Source: Planomicrobium sp. Y74
Lineage (GTDB): Bacteria > Bacillota > Bacilli > Bacillales_A > Planococcaceae
Assembly: GCF_003668635.1 (NCBI RefSeq)
Contig: NZ_RCWH01000008.1
Location: forward strand, 62,001-126,000
DNA length: 64,000 bases
Reading direction: 5' to 3'
The stretch's first letter is position 1. Each line of letters begins with the position of its first letter. Below the pieces are notes generated by a model, which searched no databases, was not told the DNA's origin, and saw only the letters and a program-made list of their open reading frames with translations. A program made the translations under genes and the position numbers. Of this stretch, positions 1 to 9,111 are shown in pieces.

Positions 1-1
1 C

Positions 2-796
2 GTGGTACGCCGTTTGTCTGGTGGCGGCGCGGTTTATCATGATCTTGGCAATTTGAATTACAGTTTCATCACAGTTGATGATGGGGAGAGCTTCCGTAAT
101 TTCCGTAAATTCACGGAGCCGGTTGTAAAAGCGCTTAACGATTTGGGCGTCAACGCCGAGTTGTCCGGCCGCAATGATCTGATGGCTGAAGGACGCAAGA
201 TTTCTGGGAATGCTCAATTTTCTACAAGAGGCCGTATGTACAGCCATGGTACTTTAATGTTTGATACGAATGTGGATGAAGTTGTGTCTGCACTCAAAGT
301 GAGCAAGGAGAAAATCGAATCGAAAGGCATTAAATCGATTCGCAGCCGAGTAGCCAATATTTCAGAGTTTCTGGAAAAACCGATGACTGTCACGGAATTC
401 CGGTCTGCGATTCTCCACTCCATTTTCGAAGGCGAGGAAAACGTAAAACTTTGGGAACTGACGGATAAGGACTGGGAAGGCATACATGAAATTTCCCGTC
501 AGCGTTATGGCAACTGGGACTGGAACTACGGTAAATCACCGAAATTCAACGTAAAGCATTCACACAGATTCCCGGTTGGCGGCATTGATGTACGTTTGCA
601 GGTTGAAAAAGGTTTAGTGGAAGACGCAAAAATCTTTGGTGATTTCTTTGGAGTCGGAGATGTATCCGAACTTGAAAATGCTATTACCGGTGTAAAATAC
701 GAGCGCGCTGCCTTGGACGAAGCGATTGAAGGAATCGATGTTCCGAAACTTCTCGGGGGCATTACGAAAGAGGAATTCCTGAAATTAATTTATTAA
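2..796 (+). CDS. lplJ: Lipoate--protein ligase, C-terminal part (5' end outside window)
   Basis: Attaches lipoate, through lipoyl-AMP, to the lipoyl domains of 2-oxoacid dehydrogenase and glycine cleavage complexes in the cytoplasm. The reading frame is already open at the first base, so the start lies upstream; 264 codons remain of a family usually about 330 residues long. The fragment carries the LplA lipoate-binding motif RRLSGGGAVYHD at its residues 3-14 and GRNDLMAEGRKISGNAQ at 56-72, where Lys66 is the expected adenylate-contacting lysine. The C-terminal accessory domain is complete and ends in KEEFLKLIY. A strong terminator follows directly. LplJ-type ligase is a family-level assignment; the exact paralogue cannot be fixed from the fragment. 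Confidence 0.9.
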   Translation: MVRRLSGGGAVYHDLGNLNYSFITVDDGESFRNFRKFTEPVVKALNDLGVNAELSGRNDLMAEGRKISGNAQFSTRGRMYSHGTLMFDTNVDEVVSALKVSKEKIESKGIKSIRSRVANISEFLEKPMTVTEFRSAILHSIFEGEENVKLWELTDKDWEGIHEISRQRYGNWDWNYGKSPKFNVKHSHRFPVGGIDVRLQVEKGLVEDAKIFGDFFGVGDVSELENAITGVKYERAALDEAIEGIDVPKLLGGITKEEFLKLIY

Positions 797-805
797 GAAA
801 TAGTG

Positions 806-835
806 AAGAGCCTGCTTTTAAGCAGGCTCTTTTGT
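806..835 (+). terminator. Rho-independent terminator after lplJ
   Basis: An 11-bp inverted repeat AGAGCCTGCTT/AAGCAGGCTCT with a 2-nt loop is followed by TTTTG. It separates the lipoate ligase gene from the BceR-type operon. Confidence 0.8.
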
Positions 836-869
836 TAGAATGGAAAGAAAAAGGAAGGGGGGATCTTTC

Positions 870-1574
870 ATGTCGGCGCAACGAATATTTATCGTGGAAG
901 ATGATTTGAAAATAGCTGAAATGCTGGCGGAAACACTCCGGAAATACCATTATGATGTAGAAACTGCAAAAGATTTCGATCGGATCCTGGACGAGGCTGA
1001 AGCATTCGATCCCCATCTGATCCTGCTTGATATAAATCTTCCATCATATGATGGCTACTATTGGTGCAGGCAGCTGCGGCTTACAACTACATGCCCCATC
1101 ATCTTCATTTCTGCCCGGTCAGGTGAAATGGATCAGATTTTTGCCTTGGAAAACGGTGGAGATGACTTTATAACGAAACCTTTCCATTATGAAATCGTCC
1201 TTGCAAAAATAAGAAGCCATCTCCGCAGAGCATACGGGGAATATGCTTTGAAACAGGAAGAACGAACGGTGAAAGCAGGCCGTCTCACTCTATACATGGA
1301 AAGAATGGAACTTCACGTGAAAAATGAAGTGATTCCACTGCAAAAGAAAGAAGCGACTGTTCTTGGGCTTTTGCTGGCCCAGTATCCCAAAGTTGTTTCC
1401 AGGGAACAATTATTAGAGGAACTTTGGGATGATCAGGCGTTTGTTGATGAAAACACCCTTAACGTAAATATGACCAGAGTGCGTAAGAAGCTGGCAGATT
1501 ACAACGTGCAATCCGTCATTGAAACTGTCAGGGGAGCGGGATATCGCATGTTGGTCGATGAGGGGGAACTTTGA
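870..1574 (+). CDS. BceR-type response regulator (OmpR family)
   Basis: DNA-binding response regulator of a Bce-type (bacitracin/peptide antibiotic) two-component system. The receiver domain covers residues 4-115, with acidic pocket Glu10-Asp11-Asp12, phosphoacceptor Asp54 in LILLDINLP and Lys103 in ITKPF. The C-terminal winged helix (about 135-234) ends with the typical IETVRGAGYRM. An upstream in-frame ATG at 840 exists, but only the ATG at 870 has a good Shine-Dalgarno (AGGAAGGGGGG, 852-862), giving 234 residues as usual for the family. It is the first gene of a four-gene unit whose frames touch or overlap. The target promoter and the inducing compound cannot be read from the sequence. Confidence 0.9.
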   Translation: MSAQRIFIVEDDLKIAEMLAETLRKYHYDVETAKDFDRILDEAEAFDPHLILLDINLPSYDGYYWCRQLRLTTTCPIIFISARSGEMDQIFALENGGDDFITKPFHYEIVLAKIRSHLRRAYGEYALKQEERTVKAGRLTLYMERMELHVKNEVIPLQKKEATVLGLLLAQYPKVVSREQLLEELWDDQAFVDENTLNVNMTRVRKKLADYNVQSVIETVRGAGYRMLVDEGEL

Positions 1575-2569
1575 TGCTTCGCCTCTTCCTCAAAGAACAC
1601 GCAGCTTATATGGTTTTCCAGGCGGTATTGGTCGCTTTTATCATGATTCTGTATTGGCTGGATGGATTTCGCAATATAGATACAGCGATTTATTCATTCG
1701 TCATCAGCATTCTGTTGACAGCAGCATTTTTGGGTGCCCGCTACATAAAGCGTTATCGCTATTACAAAAAAATCTGTGAAAGCCCGGCTGCAATGGAGCA
1801 TATGCTGCAAAAGGAAGGCCGGTCACCCGAACAGATCCAGACAGACCTTTATCTTCAGAAACTGTATAAGGTTTATCAGAACGAAGTCCAAACCTTGTAT
1901 GCATCACAGTCCAGGCATTTGCAATTCATGAATCAATGGGTGCATCAGATGAAAACTCCGATTTCCGTGATTCAGCTGCTGCTTCAGAACCCTGATAATC
2001 TGGATAAAAGTAGCGTGTCTGAAGAAATTGACCGCCTAAAGGCGAGTCTCGATACCGTGCTCATGAATGCCCGGCTTGATACATTTGAACAGGATATGCA
2101 AATTGAACAAGTGAATCTGCAGAGCCTGGCCTCAGAAATCATTACTGAAAACAAACGCTTATTCATTTCCAGACAGGTCTATCCGGTAATTGGGGTGGAT
2201 GAAAACTTCCACGCAGCCACTGACCGCAAATGGATGAAATTCGTACTTGGACAATTGATAACAAATGCAGTCAAATATACATTCGAAAAAGAAAAGAAGG
2301 TTTATATAACCGCTTCCTGCCACGAAAGCCATATCCAACTTTCTATCCGCGATGAAGGAATAGGCATACCAGCCACTGATATGGGCAGAGTGACAAAAGC
2401 TTTTTTCACAGGTGAAAACGGCAGGAAAACAGCAGAATCCACTGGAATGGGCCTGTATATTGCCAAGGAAGTCTGCAAAAGGCTGGGCCATGAACTGACG
2501 ATCGAATCAGCCGTCGGGAAAGGAACAACGGTATCTATTCTATTCTCAAATCAGGATACCGTCATATAG
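1574..2569 (+). CDS. BceS-type intramembrane-sensing histidine kinase
   Basis: Membrane histidine kinase partner of the preceding regulator. Two closely spaced transmembrane segments (about 12-30 and 37-57) with almost no extracellular loop are the hallmark of intramembrane-sensing kinases, which in Bce modules take their signal from the ABC transporter rather than the ligand. The H-box QWVHQMKTPISV places the phosphorylated histidine at 124; N231 lies in the N-box and the G-boxes are DEGIGIP (260-266) and GMGLYIAKE (291-299). The chosen ATG overlaps the preceding stop in TGATG; a TTG three bases upstream is too close to the Shine-Dalgarno. Length 331 residues fits the family. Confidence 0.9.
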   Translation: MLRLFLKEHAAYMVFQAVLVAFIMILYWLDGFRNIDTAIYSFVISILLTAAFLGARYIKRYRYYKKICESPAAMEHMLQKEGRSPEQIQTDLYLQKLYKVYQNEVQTLYASQSRHLQFMNQWVHQMKTPISVIQLLLQNPDNLDKSSVSEEIDRLKASLDTVLMNARLDTFEQDMQIEQVNLQSLASEIITENKRLFISRQVYPVIGVDENFHAATDRKWMKFVLGQLITNAVKYTFEKEKKVYITASCHESHIQLSIRDEGIGIPATDMGRVTKAFFTGENGRKTAESTGMGLYIAKEVCKRLGHELTIESAVGKGTTVSILFSNQDTVI

Positions 2570-2579
2570 GGGGATTAAC

Positions 2580-3353
2580 ATGCCGTTAGTAAAAATTGAT
2601 GATGTCACCAAAGTCTATGAGGGGAAAGTGACGCATCGTGCCATAAATCAATTGGGATTTGAAGTGGAAAAAGGGGAATTTCTCGCAATTATGGGACCAT
2701 CAGGCAGCGGCAAAACCACGCTGTTGAACCTGATCTCGACAATCGATGATCTTACTTCAGGAAATATTCTGATTGACGGCATCAATCCGCATGAATTGGG
2801 CAAAAACGACTTGGCACTTTTCCGCAGAAGGAAATTGGGGTTTGTTTTTCAGGACTTTAACCTGCTGCAAATGCTGACGGTCGAGGAAAACCTGGTGCTT
2901 CCGCTGACGCTCGATTATATTCCGCTGGATAAGATGGCGAATAGAGTCATGAGCATCGCCGATCGTCTCAGCCTGAAGCCGATCCTCCATAAACGGCCTA
3001 ATGAGATATCGGGAGGAGAAGCACAGCGCACAGCAATCGGGCGCGCGCTTATTCATAAACCTGATTTAATACTGGCAGATGAACCAACAGGCAATCTGGA
3101 CTCCAAAGCTTCAAGGGAAGTTCTGGAGTTGTTGTCTGCCATTAATAAGGAAGAAGGGGCGACGATTATTATGGTCACTCATGATCCGATTGCTGCAAGC
3201 TACTGCAACCGGGTGCTGTTTATCAAAGACGGTGAATTTTTCAATGAAATCTACAGTGATGAGCGGCGCCAGACTTTTTATCAGCGCATATTGAATGTCC
3301 TGTCCTTGTTGGGAGGCAACGTGAATGACCTTTCGGCAGCTCGCTTACCGTAA
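2580..3353 (+). CDS. BceA-type ABC transporter ATP-binding protein
   Basis: Nucleotide-binding subunit of a Bce/Mac-family peptide-antibiotic resistance transporter. Walker A GPSGSGKTT is at 39-47, the Q-loop Gln at 91, signature SGGEAQ at 144-149 and Walker B LILADEPT at 163-170, followed by H-loop TVTHD-like IMVTHD. The protein (257 residues) has the usual short C-terminal extension of BceA proteins. A Shine-Dalgarno AGGGGGA lies 7 bases before the ATG. Its 3' end overlaps the permease gene by 29 bp in another frame, so the two are probably translationally coupled. In known Bce systems the ATPase powers both target protection from lantibiotics or bacitracin and signalling to the kinase. Confidence 0.9.
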   Translation: MPLVKIDDVTKVYEGKVTHRAINQLGFEVEKGEFLAIMGPSGSGKTTLLNLISTIDDLTSGNILIDGINPHELGKNDLALFRRRKLGFVFQDFNLLQMLTVEENLVLPLTLDYIPLDKMANRVMSIADRLSLKPILHKRPNEISGGEAQRTAIGRALIHKPDLILADEPTGNLDSKASREVLELLSAINKEEGATIIMVTHDPIAASYCNRVLFIKDGEFFNEIYSDERRQTFYQRILNVLSLLGGNVNDLSAARLP

Positions 3354-5262
3354 TGTGCTGCGCAATTTAAGGAGCTACGCGGCTTTTTTCCTTGCCAGTG
3401 TCGTATCCGTCATGGTGTTCTTCGTCTATTCGATGTTCATCTTCCATCCGTTATTTGAAGAAGAGGGACTGGGGACGATGGCGGTCCGCGGAATGCTGAT
3501 TGCGGAAGTGGTCCTCTATATCTTTACTTTGTTTTTCCTGTTCTATTCGATGAGCGCTTTTTTACAGGCACGATCGAAGGAGTTCGGAGTATTGGTGCAC
3601 CTTGGGATGACAAAGCGCCAATTAAGCAAAATGATTTTTTTTGAAATGATGATTCTTGGCACTATTTCAACAGTGGCAGGAATCGCTTTCGGATTTGCTT
3701 TCTCCAAGTTCTTCTTTATGATTGGCCGGGAGATTATGGAACTCGAATCATTGCCATTGTATCTCAGTTGGGAGCCTTTCCTGTTGACCATTGGCGCATT
3801 CGCCAGCCTGTTCATCATCATTTCATTTATCAGTGTCGGATTTATCCGCACAAAAAGAGTTTTGAATTTATTGCAGGGCTATTGGAAAATTGATGAGGTG
3901 GGGAAAAGTTCCCTTGTCCTGTCCGCAGCGGGCATTGTATTCCTGGTGATCGCCTATACGCTCGCAGCATTGGTCGATGATGACACCGTCTACACGATGG
4001 CTTTCATCATTCCGCCTCTGGCGACTATCGGAACTTATCTCTTCTTTACTCATTCCATCCACGCGCTGCTTAATTTGTATAAGAAGAATAAATCCGTTTT
4101 TTGGCATAAGACACGACTCGTTTCAATTGCGGATGCTTCTGTCAAATTGAAGGACAGCGCGCAAATGTTCTTTATCGTCACCATCGTATCGACAATTGCC
4201 TTTCTCACGGTGGGCACGCTTGCCTCGTTCACATCCTATACCGGTGATTTTCGTGAGTCGAACCCCTTGAGCCTGATTTATATTTCATTTGAAGATAATC
4301 CTCAGGAAGAAGAGCATATTCAAACGCTTGCTGGCCAGCTGGAGCAAAAAGGCCTGGCCTACGATATTGCGCAGCTGACGATCAAAAGGCAGACTTCAGC
4401 CGCCAGCGGCAATGAAGTGGATATCCTGCAGGCTTCCCAGTTTAACCGCCTTGCTTCTACGCTGGGCTATGAAACTGTGAATCCGGCAGAAGGCGAAGGA
4501 ATCTTCGTGCCTTATTCCCAGGAATCGCTGGCAGCTTTAAATGAGACCGTGACGGAAACTGTGCTGCTTGAAAGTGGCGTGCCGCTTTTTATATCGACAG
4601 CCTATCCGCATATACTGTTTCCGAACCATACGTTAAATGCCAACAGCATCATCGTCAATGACCAGGATTTCGAGAAGATCGACGAGCCGCTGCTTGGCTA
4701 CACTGAAGACCAGTCTTCCTTCACTTATTATGCATTCCACGTGCCGGACTGGACTGCCACTCTTGGAGTGGGCAATTCACTGTCAGATCAAATGGCTGAA
4801 GCTTTCGAAACCGGGGAATTTGAACAGATTTCCTATTATTTCGAGAATCCGGGCGAAGATTACCGTTGGTTTAAGTCTTCGTTTGCGCTGATGCTTTTTA
4901 TCGGGGTAATGGTAGCATTGGTATTTCTTCTGGCAGCTGGCAGTTTCATCTATTTTAAACTTTATACAGGATTGGAAAGGGACCGGAAGCAATACGCTTT
5001 GCTGGTCCGGCTCGGCATGACTGAAAAGGAATTGCTCCGAGTCGTCAACCGCCAATTGGTGCCGCAATTCTTTCTGCCTTGGACCATTGCATTGCTGCAC
5101 AGCAGTTTTGCGTTTATTTCGCTGCAGGTTGTCTGGGATGAATTTGCCGAGCTTTCCATACTGGGCGAGATGGCAATCGTTCTGGCCGGATTCACGATTG
5201 TTCAATTGCTTTACTTCTATTTGATCCGTTGGCGTTATATAACACATTTGCAGGCACCGTAA
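3325..5262 (+). CDS. BceB-type ABC transporter permease (FtsX-like, large extracellular domain)
   Basis: Membrane permease of the Bce-type module. Ten hydrophobic segments can be recognised, with the diagnostic large hydrophilic domain of about 210 residues (roughly 305-520) between segments 7 and 8; this domain is the proposed ligand sensor in BceB proteins. FtsX-like regions lie around residues 55-175 and 520-640. Length 645 residues is typical. The start overlaps bceA by 29 bp and has GGGAGG upstream. Which peptide it handles is unknown: the N-terminal architecture supports family membership only. The next gene has its own promoter. Confidence 0.88.
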   Translation: MTFRQLAYRNVLRNLRSYAAFFLASVVSVMVFFVYSMFIFHPLFEEEGLGTMAVRGMLIAEVVLYIFTLFFLFYSMSAFLQARSKEFGVLVHLGMTKRQLSKMIFFEMMILGTISTVAGIAFGFAFSKFFFMIGREIMELESLPLYLSWEPFLLTIGAFASLFIIISFISVGFIRTKRVLNLLQGYWKIDEVGKSSLVLSAAGIVFLVIAYTLAALVDDDTVYTMAFIIPPLATIGTYLFFTHSIHALLNLYKKNKSVFWHKTRLVSIADASVKLKDSAQMFFIVTIVSTIAFLTVGTLASFTSYTGDFRESNPLSLIYISFEDNPQEEEHIQTLAGQLEQKGLAYDIAQLTIKRQTSAASGNEVDILQASQFNRLASTLGYETVNPAEGEGIFVPYSQESLAALNETVTETVLLESGVPLFISTAYPHILFPNHTLNANSIIVNDQDFEKIDEPLLGYTEDQSSFTYYAFHVPDWTATLGVGNSLSDQMAEAFETGEFEQISYYFENPGEDYRWFKSSFALMLFIGVMVALVFLLAAGSFIYFKLYTGLERDRKQYALLVRLGMTEKELLRVVNRQLVPQFFLPWTIALLHSSFAFISLQVVWDEFAELSILGEMAIVLAGFTIVQLLYFYLIRWRYITHLQAP

Positions 5263-5276
5263 TTTTGCGGTGTCTG

Positions 5277-5305
5277 TTGTATTGTCTGAAGATTTATTTT
5301 ATAAT
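5277..5305 (+). promoter_or_regulatory. Predicted sigma-A promoter of lcfB
   Basis: -35 TTGTAT (5277-5282), 17-bp spacer, -10 TATAAT (5300-5305). The inferred start near 5312 lies just before the FadR operator, so repressor binding would block transcription. Confidence 0.6.
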
Positions 5306-5321
5306 GAACAAAGCGACGATT

Positions 5322-5341
5322 ATGAATGAGTATTCATTCAA
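5322..5341. promoter_or_regulatory. FadR (YsiA-type) operator upstream of lcfB
   Basis: ATGAATGAGTATTCATTCAA, a near-perfect palindrome matching the B. subtilis FadR consensus ATGAATGANTANTCATTCAT. It lies 21 bp before the lcfB start. The same operator occurs upstream of fadN at the other end of the window. FadR releases DNA on binding long-chain acyl-CoA. Confidence 0.88.
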
Positions 5342-5361
5342 TACGAAAGAGGGATGTAAAA

Positions 5362-6918
5362 ATGAATTTAGTTAAACGTGTTCACGAAATTGCTGGCCAG
5401 AATCCATCAAAAGCAGCTTACCATTTTATGGGGAAAGACACTTCTTACGGTGAATTTGAGCAAACGGTCGGAAAATTCGCCAACGCACTTGAGTCGTTGG
5501 GAGTTAAAAAAGGGGACCATGTTGCCTTTCTTTTAAGTAATACGCCTCATTTCCTGATTTCCTTGTATGCCACTATGCGCCTTGGAGCAACTGCTGTACC
5601 GATCAATCCAATCTACACTCCGGATGAAATCGCTTACATAGTCAATAACAGTGATGCGAACGTCGTCATCGCATTGGATGCTTTGCTGCCATTGGTTGAA
5701 AAAGCGCATATGGCGCTTCCAGCAGTCAAGTCCTATATCATCTGTGAAACAGATCCTTCTGCAGCAGAAAAGCTGAAACAATTGCCGGATGTTGTTAAAG
5801 GTAAAGTCCATGCTTTCAGCAGTCTGCTTTTTAACGCTTCATCGGTAACATTGCCGGTTGAAGTTGAAGTGGACGATACGGCAGTCATCCTGTACACATC
5901 TGGAACAACAGGTAAACCGAAGGGAGCAATGCTGACTCACGGAAATCTGTATTCCAATGCAAGAGATGTCGGCGAATATTTGAGGATTTCATCTGCTGAC
6001 CGCGTTGTCGCGACTTTGCCGGTTTTCCACGTATTCGCCCTGACAGTTGTTGTAAATGCACCGCTGATCCAGGGAGCAACAATCATTCTTGTACCGCGCT
6101 TTAATCCGAAAGACGTGTTTGACGCTATTAAAGCGACAAAAGCGACGGTATTTGCCGGCGTGCCAACAATGTATAATTTCATGTACCAATTCCCGGATGC
6201 TAAAGTCTCTGATTTCGAAACCATCCGTATGGCAATTTCCGGTGGCTCTGCACTTCCTGTTGCCTTGCTTCATAACTTCGAAGATAAGTTCAATGTGCGT
6301 ATTTCAGAAGGCTACGGCTTGTCTGAAGCATCGCCCGTCACTTGCTTCAACCCGATTGACCGCGAGCGAAAAGCCGGTTCGATCGGAACTTCCATTGTCA
6401 ATGTCGACAATAAAGTCGTCAACGAACTGGGAGAAGAAGTGGCAGTCGGTGAAGTAGGCGAATTGATCGTCCGCGGACCGAACGTCATGAAAGGCTATTA
6501 CAAAATGCCGGAAGAAACAAATGCAGCGATCAAAGACGGCTGGCTCTACACAGGTGATTTGGCTACTGTTGACGAAGAAGGTTATTTCTTCATCGTGGAC
6601 CGCAAAAAAGATATGATCATCGTCGGCGGTTATAACGTTTATCCGCGCGAAGTCGAAGAAGTGCTGTTTGCGCATCCGGGAGTTTCTGAAGCCGCTGTCG
6701 TCGGCTTGCCTGATGCAGACTTCGGTGAATCGATAAACGCGTATGTCGTATTGAAAGATCAGGTCTATACTACAGGCGACCTCCAAAAATATTGCGCAGA
6801 ACATTTAGCGAAATACAAAGTACCGAAAAACTTTGAAATCCTTGATGAATTGCCGAAAAACACAACAGGCAAAATCCTGCGCCGTTCATTGAAAGACCAG
6901 GCATTGAAACAGCGTTAA
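5362..6918 (+). CDS. lcfB: Long-chain fatty acid--CoA ligase
   Basis: Activates long-chain fatty acids to acyl-CoA with ATP, the entry step of beta-oxidation. It has the AMP-binding P-loop YTSGTTGKPKG at 178-188, the motif GYGLSEASPVT, the hinge region DGWLYTGDLA, and the C-terminal PKNTTGKILRR with the catalytic lysine. The ATG at 5362 has Shine-Dalgarno AAAGAGGGATG and gives 518 residues, close to B. subtilis LcfB/YhfL (about 513), which it closely resembles from memory of that protein. An upstream in-frame start at 5326 lies inside the FadR operator and is rejected. Regulation by FadR is predicted from the operator; a terminator follows the gene. Confidence 0.93.
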   Translation: MNLVKRVHEIAGQNPSKAAYHFMGKDTSYGEFEQTVGKFANALESLGVKKGDHVAFLLSNTPHFLISLYATMRLGATAVPINPIYTPDEIAYIVNNSDANVVIALDALLPLVEKAHMALPAVKSYIICETDPSAAEKLKQLPDVVKGKVHAFSSLLFNASSVTLPVEVEVDDTAVILYTSGTTGKPKGAMLTHGNLYSNARDVGEYLRISSADRVVATLPVFHVFALTVVVNAPLIQGATIILVPRFNPKDVFDAIKATKATVFAGVPTMYNFMYQFPDAKVSDFETIRMAISGGSALPVALLHNFEDKFNVRISEGYGLSEASPVTCFNPIDRERKAGSIGTSIVNVDNKVVNELGEEVAVGEVGELIVRGPNVMKGYYKMPEETNAAIKDGWLYTGDLATVDEEGYFFIVDRKKDMIIVGGYNVYPREVEEVLFAHPGVSEAAVVGLPDADFGESINAYVVLKDQVYTTGDLQKYCAEHLAKYKVPKNFEILDELPKNTTGKILRRSLKDQALKQR

Positions 6919-6930
6919 ACAGAAATAATT

Positions 6931-6960
6931 AACCTCAGCTTAAATGCTGGGGTTTTTCTT
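6931..6960 (+). terminator. Rho-independent terminator after lcfB
   Basis: Stem AACCTCAGC/GCTGGGGTT with a 6-nt loop, followed by TTTCTTTT. Confidence 0.8.
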
Positions 6961-7002
6961 TTGTCAGGCAACTGAGATATGATTTATTAATTTCGAAATA
7001 CA

Positions 7003-7031
7003 TTGAAAGTACTGACATTTTTTATTATAGT
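7003..7031 (+). promoter_or_regulatory. Predicted sigma-A promoter of the S9 peptidase gene
   Basis: -35 TTGAAA (7003-7008), 17-bp spacer, -10 TATAGT (7026-7031), about 45 bp before the start codon. Confidence 0.55.
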
Positions 7032-7080
7032 GAAAGAGTAAGTATTGCGAGAATCGAAATAGTTTCGAGGAGGAAATAAT

Positions 7081-9060
7081 GTGGCTAAAAAAGCAGTGGA
7101 AGTTAAAGATTTAACAAAGTTGATATCGGTGGCGGATCCGCATATTTCGCCCGATGGGACAGAAGCGGTATTTGTAAAAACCCATATCGATGAAGAAGAA
7201 AATACATACATAACAAATCTGTGGCATGTTGATATTGCGAGTGGAGAATTGACGCAATGGACACACGGCAAGCAGCGTGTTTCTTCTCCGCAATGGTCGG
7301 AAGACGGTAAATCTGTGGCATTCCTCTCTGACCGCAACGAGAAAAACCAATTATATGTTTTGTCCACAAAAGGCGGAGAAGCGCGTGAACTGACTGATTT
7401 TGAAAAAGGGGTCAACAGCTTCCGCTGGTCGCCGTGCAACAAAAAAATCTGGTTTAACGCGCTGGTGAAGGAAGGAAAGACGTTCACGGACAAGGAAGAA
7501 AAAGAGGAAAAGAAACAGCCGGAACCTTATGTTGTGGATAAAATGAAATACAAAATGGATGGCATGGGATTATTGCCGAAAGAGTTTCATCGGCATATCG
7601 GCGTCATTGAAATCGAATCGCAGGAAGTGGAACAGATCACCGAGGGTACATATCATCACGGGCTGGAAGCCGTTTCACATGACGGCAGCAAGCTTGTCTA
7701 CGGAGTGACCCGCGAAGAGAATCTCGATTTTGTCTTCCGCCAGCCTCTGTTCCTTTATGATGTTGAGAGCAAAAAAGAAACAGCGCTTGTCGACGAAGAA
7801 GGCTATTTCGGCGATGCGGTATTTTCACATGACGACACTTATATCGCTTATATCGGCAGCACACGCCAATTTCAAAATGCGACACATACAGAACTTTACG
7901 TCCACACTCTTGCTTCGAACACTTCCATCTGTCTGACAGAAGGCATGGATGTCCCAGTCGGTGATTACGTTGTTGCGGATCATCAGCAAAACGCAAATGC
8001 ACCGGGTGTGGTTTGGACGAAAGATGATCATCTGTACTTCCAGGTGTCGACAATGGGCGACGTGCGCTTGTATTTTGCATCGCTTGATGGCGCAGTTTAT
8101 CCTGCTTCACCGGACATGGAGCATGTCTATGGCTACGATGTGGCACGCAGCGGCGAGTTCGCGCTTGCGACGATTTCCAACCCTGTGGAGCCGGGTGAAT
8201 TGTATCTATTGACGATCGCGACAGGTGAACGGAAAGCATTGACTCATTTCAATAAAGCTTATTTGGATGAAACAGAATTGGTCGCGCCTGAGTTAATCAT
8301 TGCAAAAGGCGCCAAAGACTGGGCTGTCCATGGCTGGCTGATGAAGCCTCAGGGATTTAAGGAAGGGAAGAAATATCCGCTTGTGGTCAATATCCACGGA
8401 GGGCCGCATGCCATGTATGCCAATTCGTTCTTCCACGAAATGCAATTGCTCGCAGCCCGCGGATTCGGTGTGCTCTACGTCAATCCGCGCGGCAGCCATG
8501 GCTACAGCCAGGAATTTGTCGATGCGGTGCGCGGTGATTATGGCGGTGGAGATTACGAAGACATTATGAAATCACTCGACGGTGCCATCGAAGCCAACGA
8601 CTGGATCGATACAGACCGTCTCGGCGTTACAGGCGGCAGTTACGGCGGGTTCATGACAAACTGGATTGTCGGCCATAACAACCGTTTCAAGGCAGCAGTC
8701 ACACAGCGTTCGATTTCCAACTGGATTTCCTTCTTCGGCGTGTCGGATATCGGATATTATTTCTCGGAATGGCAGATGCAGGCTGATATGACGGACGTCG
8801 ATAAGCTGTGGGAGCATTCTCCTTTGAAATATGCGAAGAATGTGGAAACGCCATTATTGATTTTACATTCGGAAAATGATTACCGGTGCCCGATTGAACA
8901 GGCGGAGCAATTGTATATCACTCTCAAGAGCATGGGGAAAGAAACAGAATTCGTCCGTTTCCCGGAAGCTGACCATAACCTGTCCCGTACAGGCAAGCCG
9001 AACTTGCGCTTTGCCCGTCTGGAGCAGATTGCAGGCTGGATGGAAAAGTACCTGAAATAA
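7081..9060 (+). CDS. S9 family prolyl oligopeptidase / acylaminoacyl-peptidase-like
   Basis: Serine peptidase or esterase of the POP family. The N-terminal ~400 residues form WD40/TolB-like beta-propeller repeats (for example SPQWSEDGKSVAFLSD and SFRWSPCNKKIWF), followed by an alpha/beta-hydrolase domain. The catalytic triad is visible: Ser520 in GGSYGGFMT, Asp600 in HSENDYRCP and His632 in EADHNLSRTG. The gene begins with GTG at 7081, seven bases after a perfect AGGAGG; the overlapping ATG at 7079 is out of frame. No signal peptide, so cytoplasmic. Length 659 residues fits the YuxL-like group. Physiological substrates are unknown, probably short N-terminally blocked peptides. Monocistronic, with its own promoter and terminator. 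Confidence 0.9.
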   Translation: MAKKAVEVKDLTKLISVADPHISPDGTEAVFVKTHIDEEENTYITNLWHVDIASGELTQWTHGKQRVSSPQWSEDGKSVAFLSDRNEKNQLYVLSTKGGEARELTDFEKGVNSFRWSPCNKKIWFNALVKEGKTFTDKEEKEEKKQPEPYVVDKMKYKMDGMGLLPKEFHRHIGVIEIESQEVEQITEGTYHHGLEAVSHDGSKLVYGVTREENLDFVFRQPLFLYDVESKKETALVDEEGYFGDAVFSHDDTYIAYIGSTRQFQNATHTELYVHTLASNTSICLTEGMDVPVGDYVVADHQQNANAPGVVWTKDDHLYFQVSTMGDVRLYFASLDGAVYPASPDMEHVYGYDVARSGEFALATISNPVEPGELYLLTIATGERKALTHFNKAYLDETELVAPELIIAKGAKDWAVHGWLMKPQGFKEGKKYPLVVNIHGGPHAMYANSFFHEMQLLAARGFGVLYVNPRGSHGYSQEFVDAVRGDYGGGDYEDIMKSLDGAIEANDWIDTDRLGVTGGSYGGFMTNWIVGHNNRFKAAVTQRSISNWISFFGVSDIGYYFSEWQMQADMTDVDKLWEHSPLKYAKNVETPLLILHSENDYRCPIEQAEQLYITLKSMGKETEFVRFPEADHNLSRTGKPNLRFARLEQIAGWMEKYLK

Positions 9061-9073
9061 AATAATAAAAATG

Positions 9074-9108
9074 GAAAGAGGCCATCCGATTGTTGGATGG
9101 CCTCTTTT
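9074..9108 (+). terminator. Terminator after the S9 peptidase gene
   Basis: Stem AAGAGGCCATCC/GGATGGCCTCTT, 7-nt loop GATTGTT, then TTT. A near-copy of this hairpin core (GCCATCC, 7-nt loop, GGATGGC) lies beyond the repeat at 9655-9685. Confidence 0.88.
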
Positions 9109-9111
9109 TGA

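Noticed and set aside
7637-8239. 200-codon frame antisense to the S9 peptidase gene
   Set aside because: Shadow of the coding strand; composition low in hydrophobic core and no motif.
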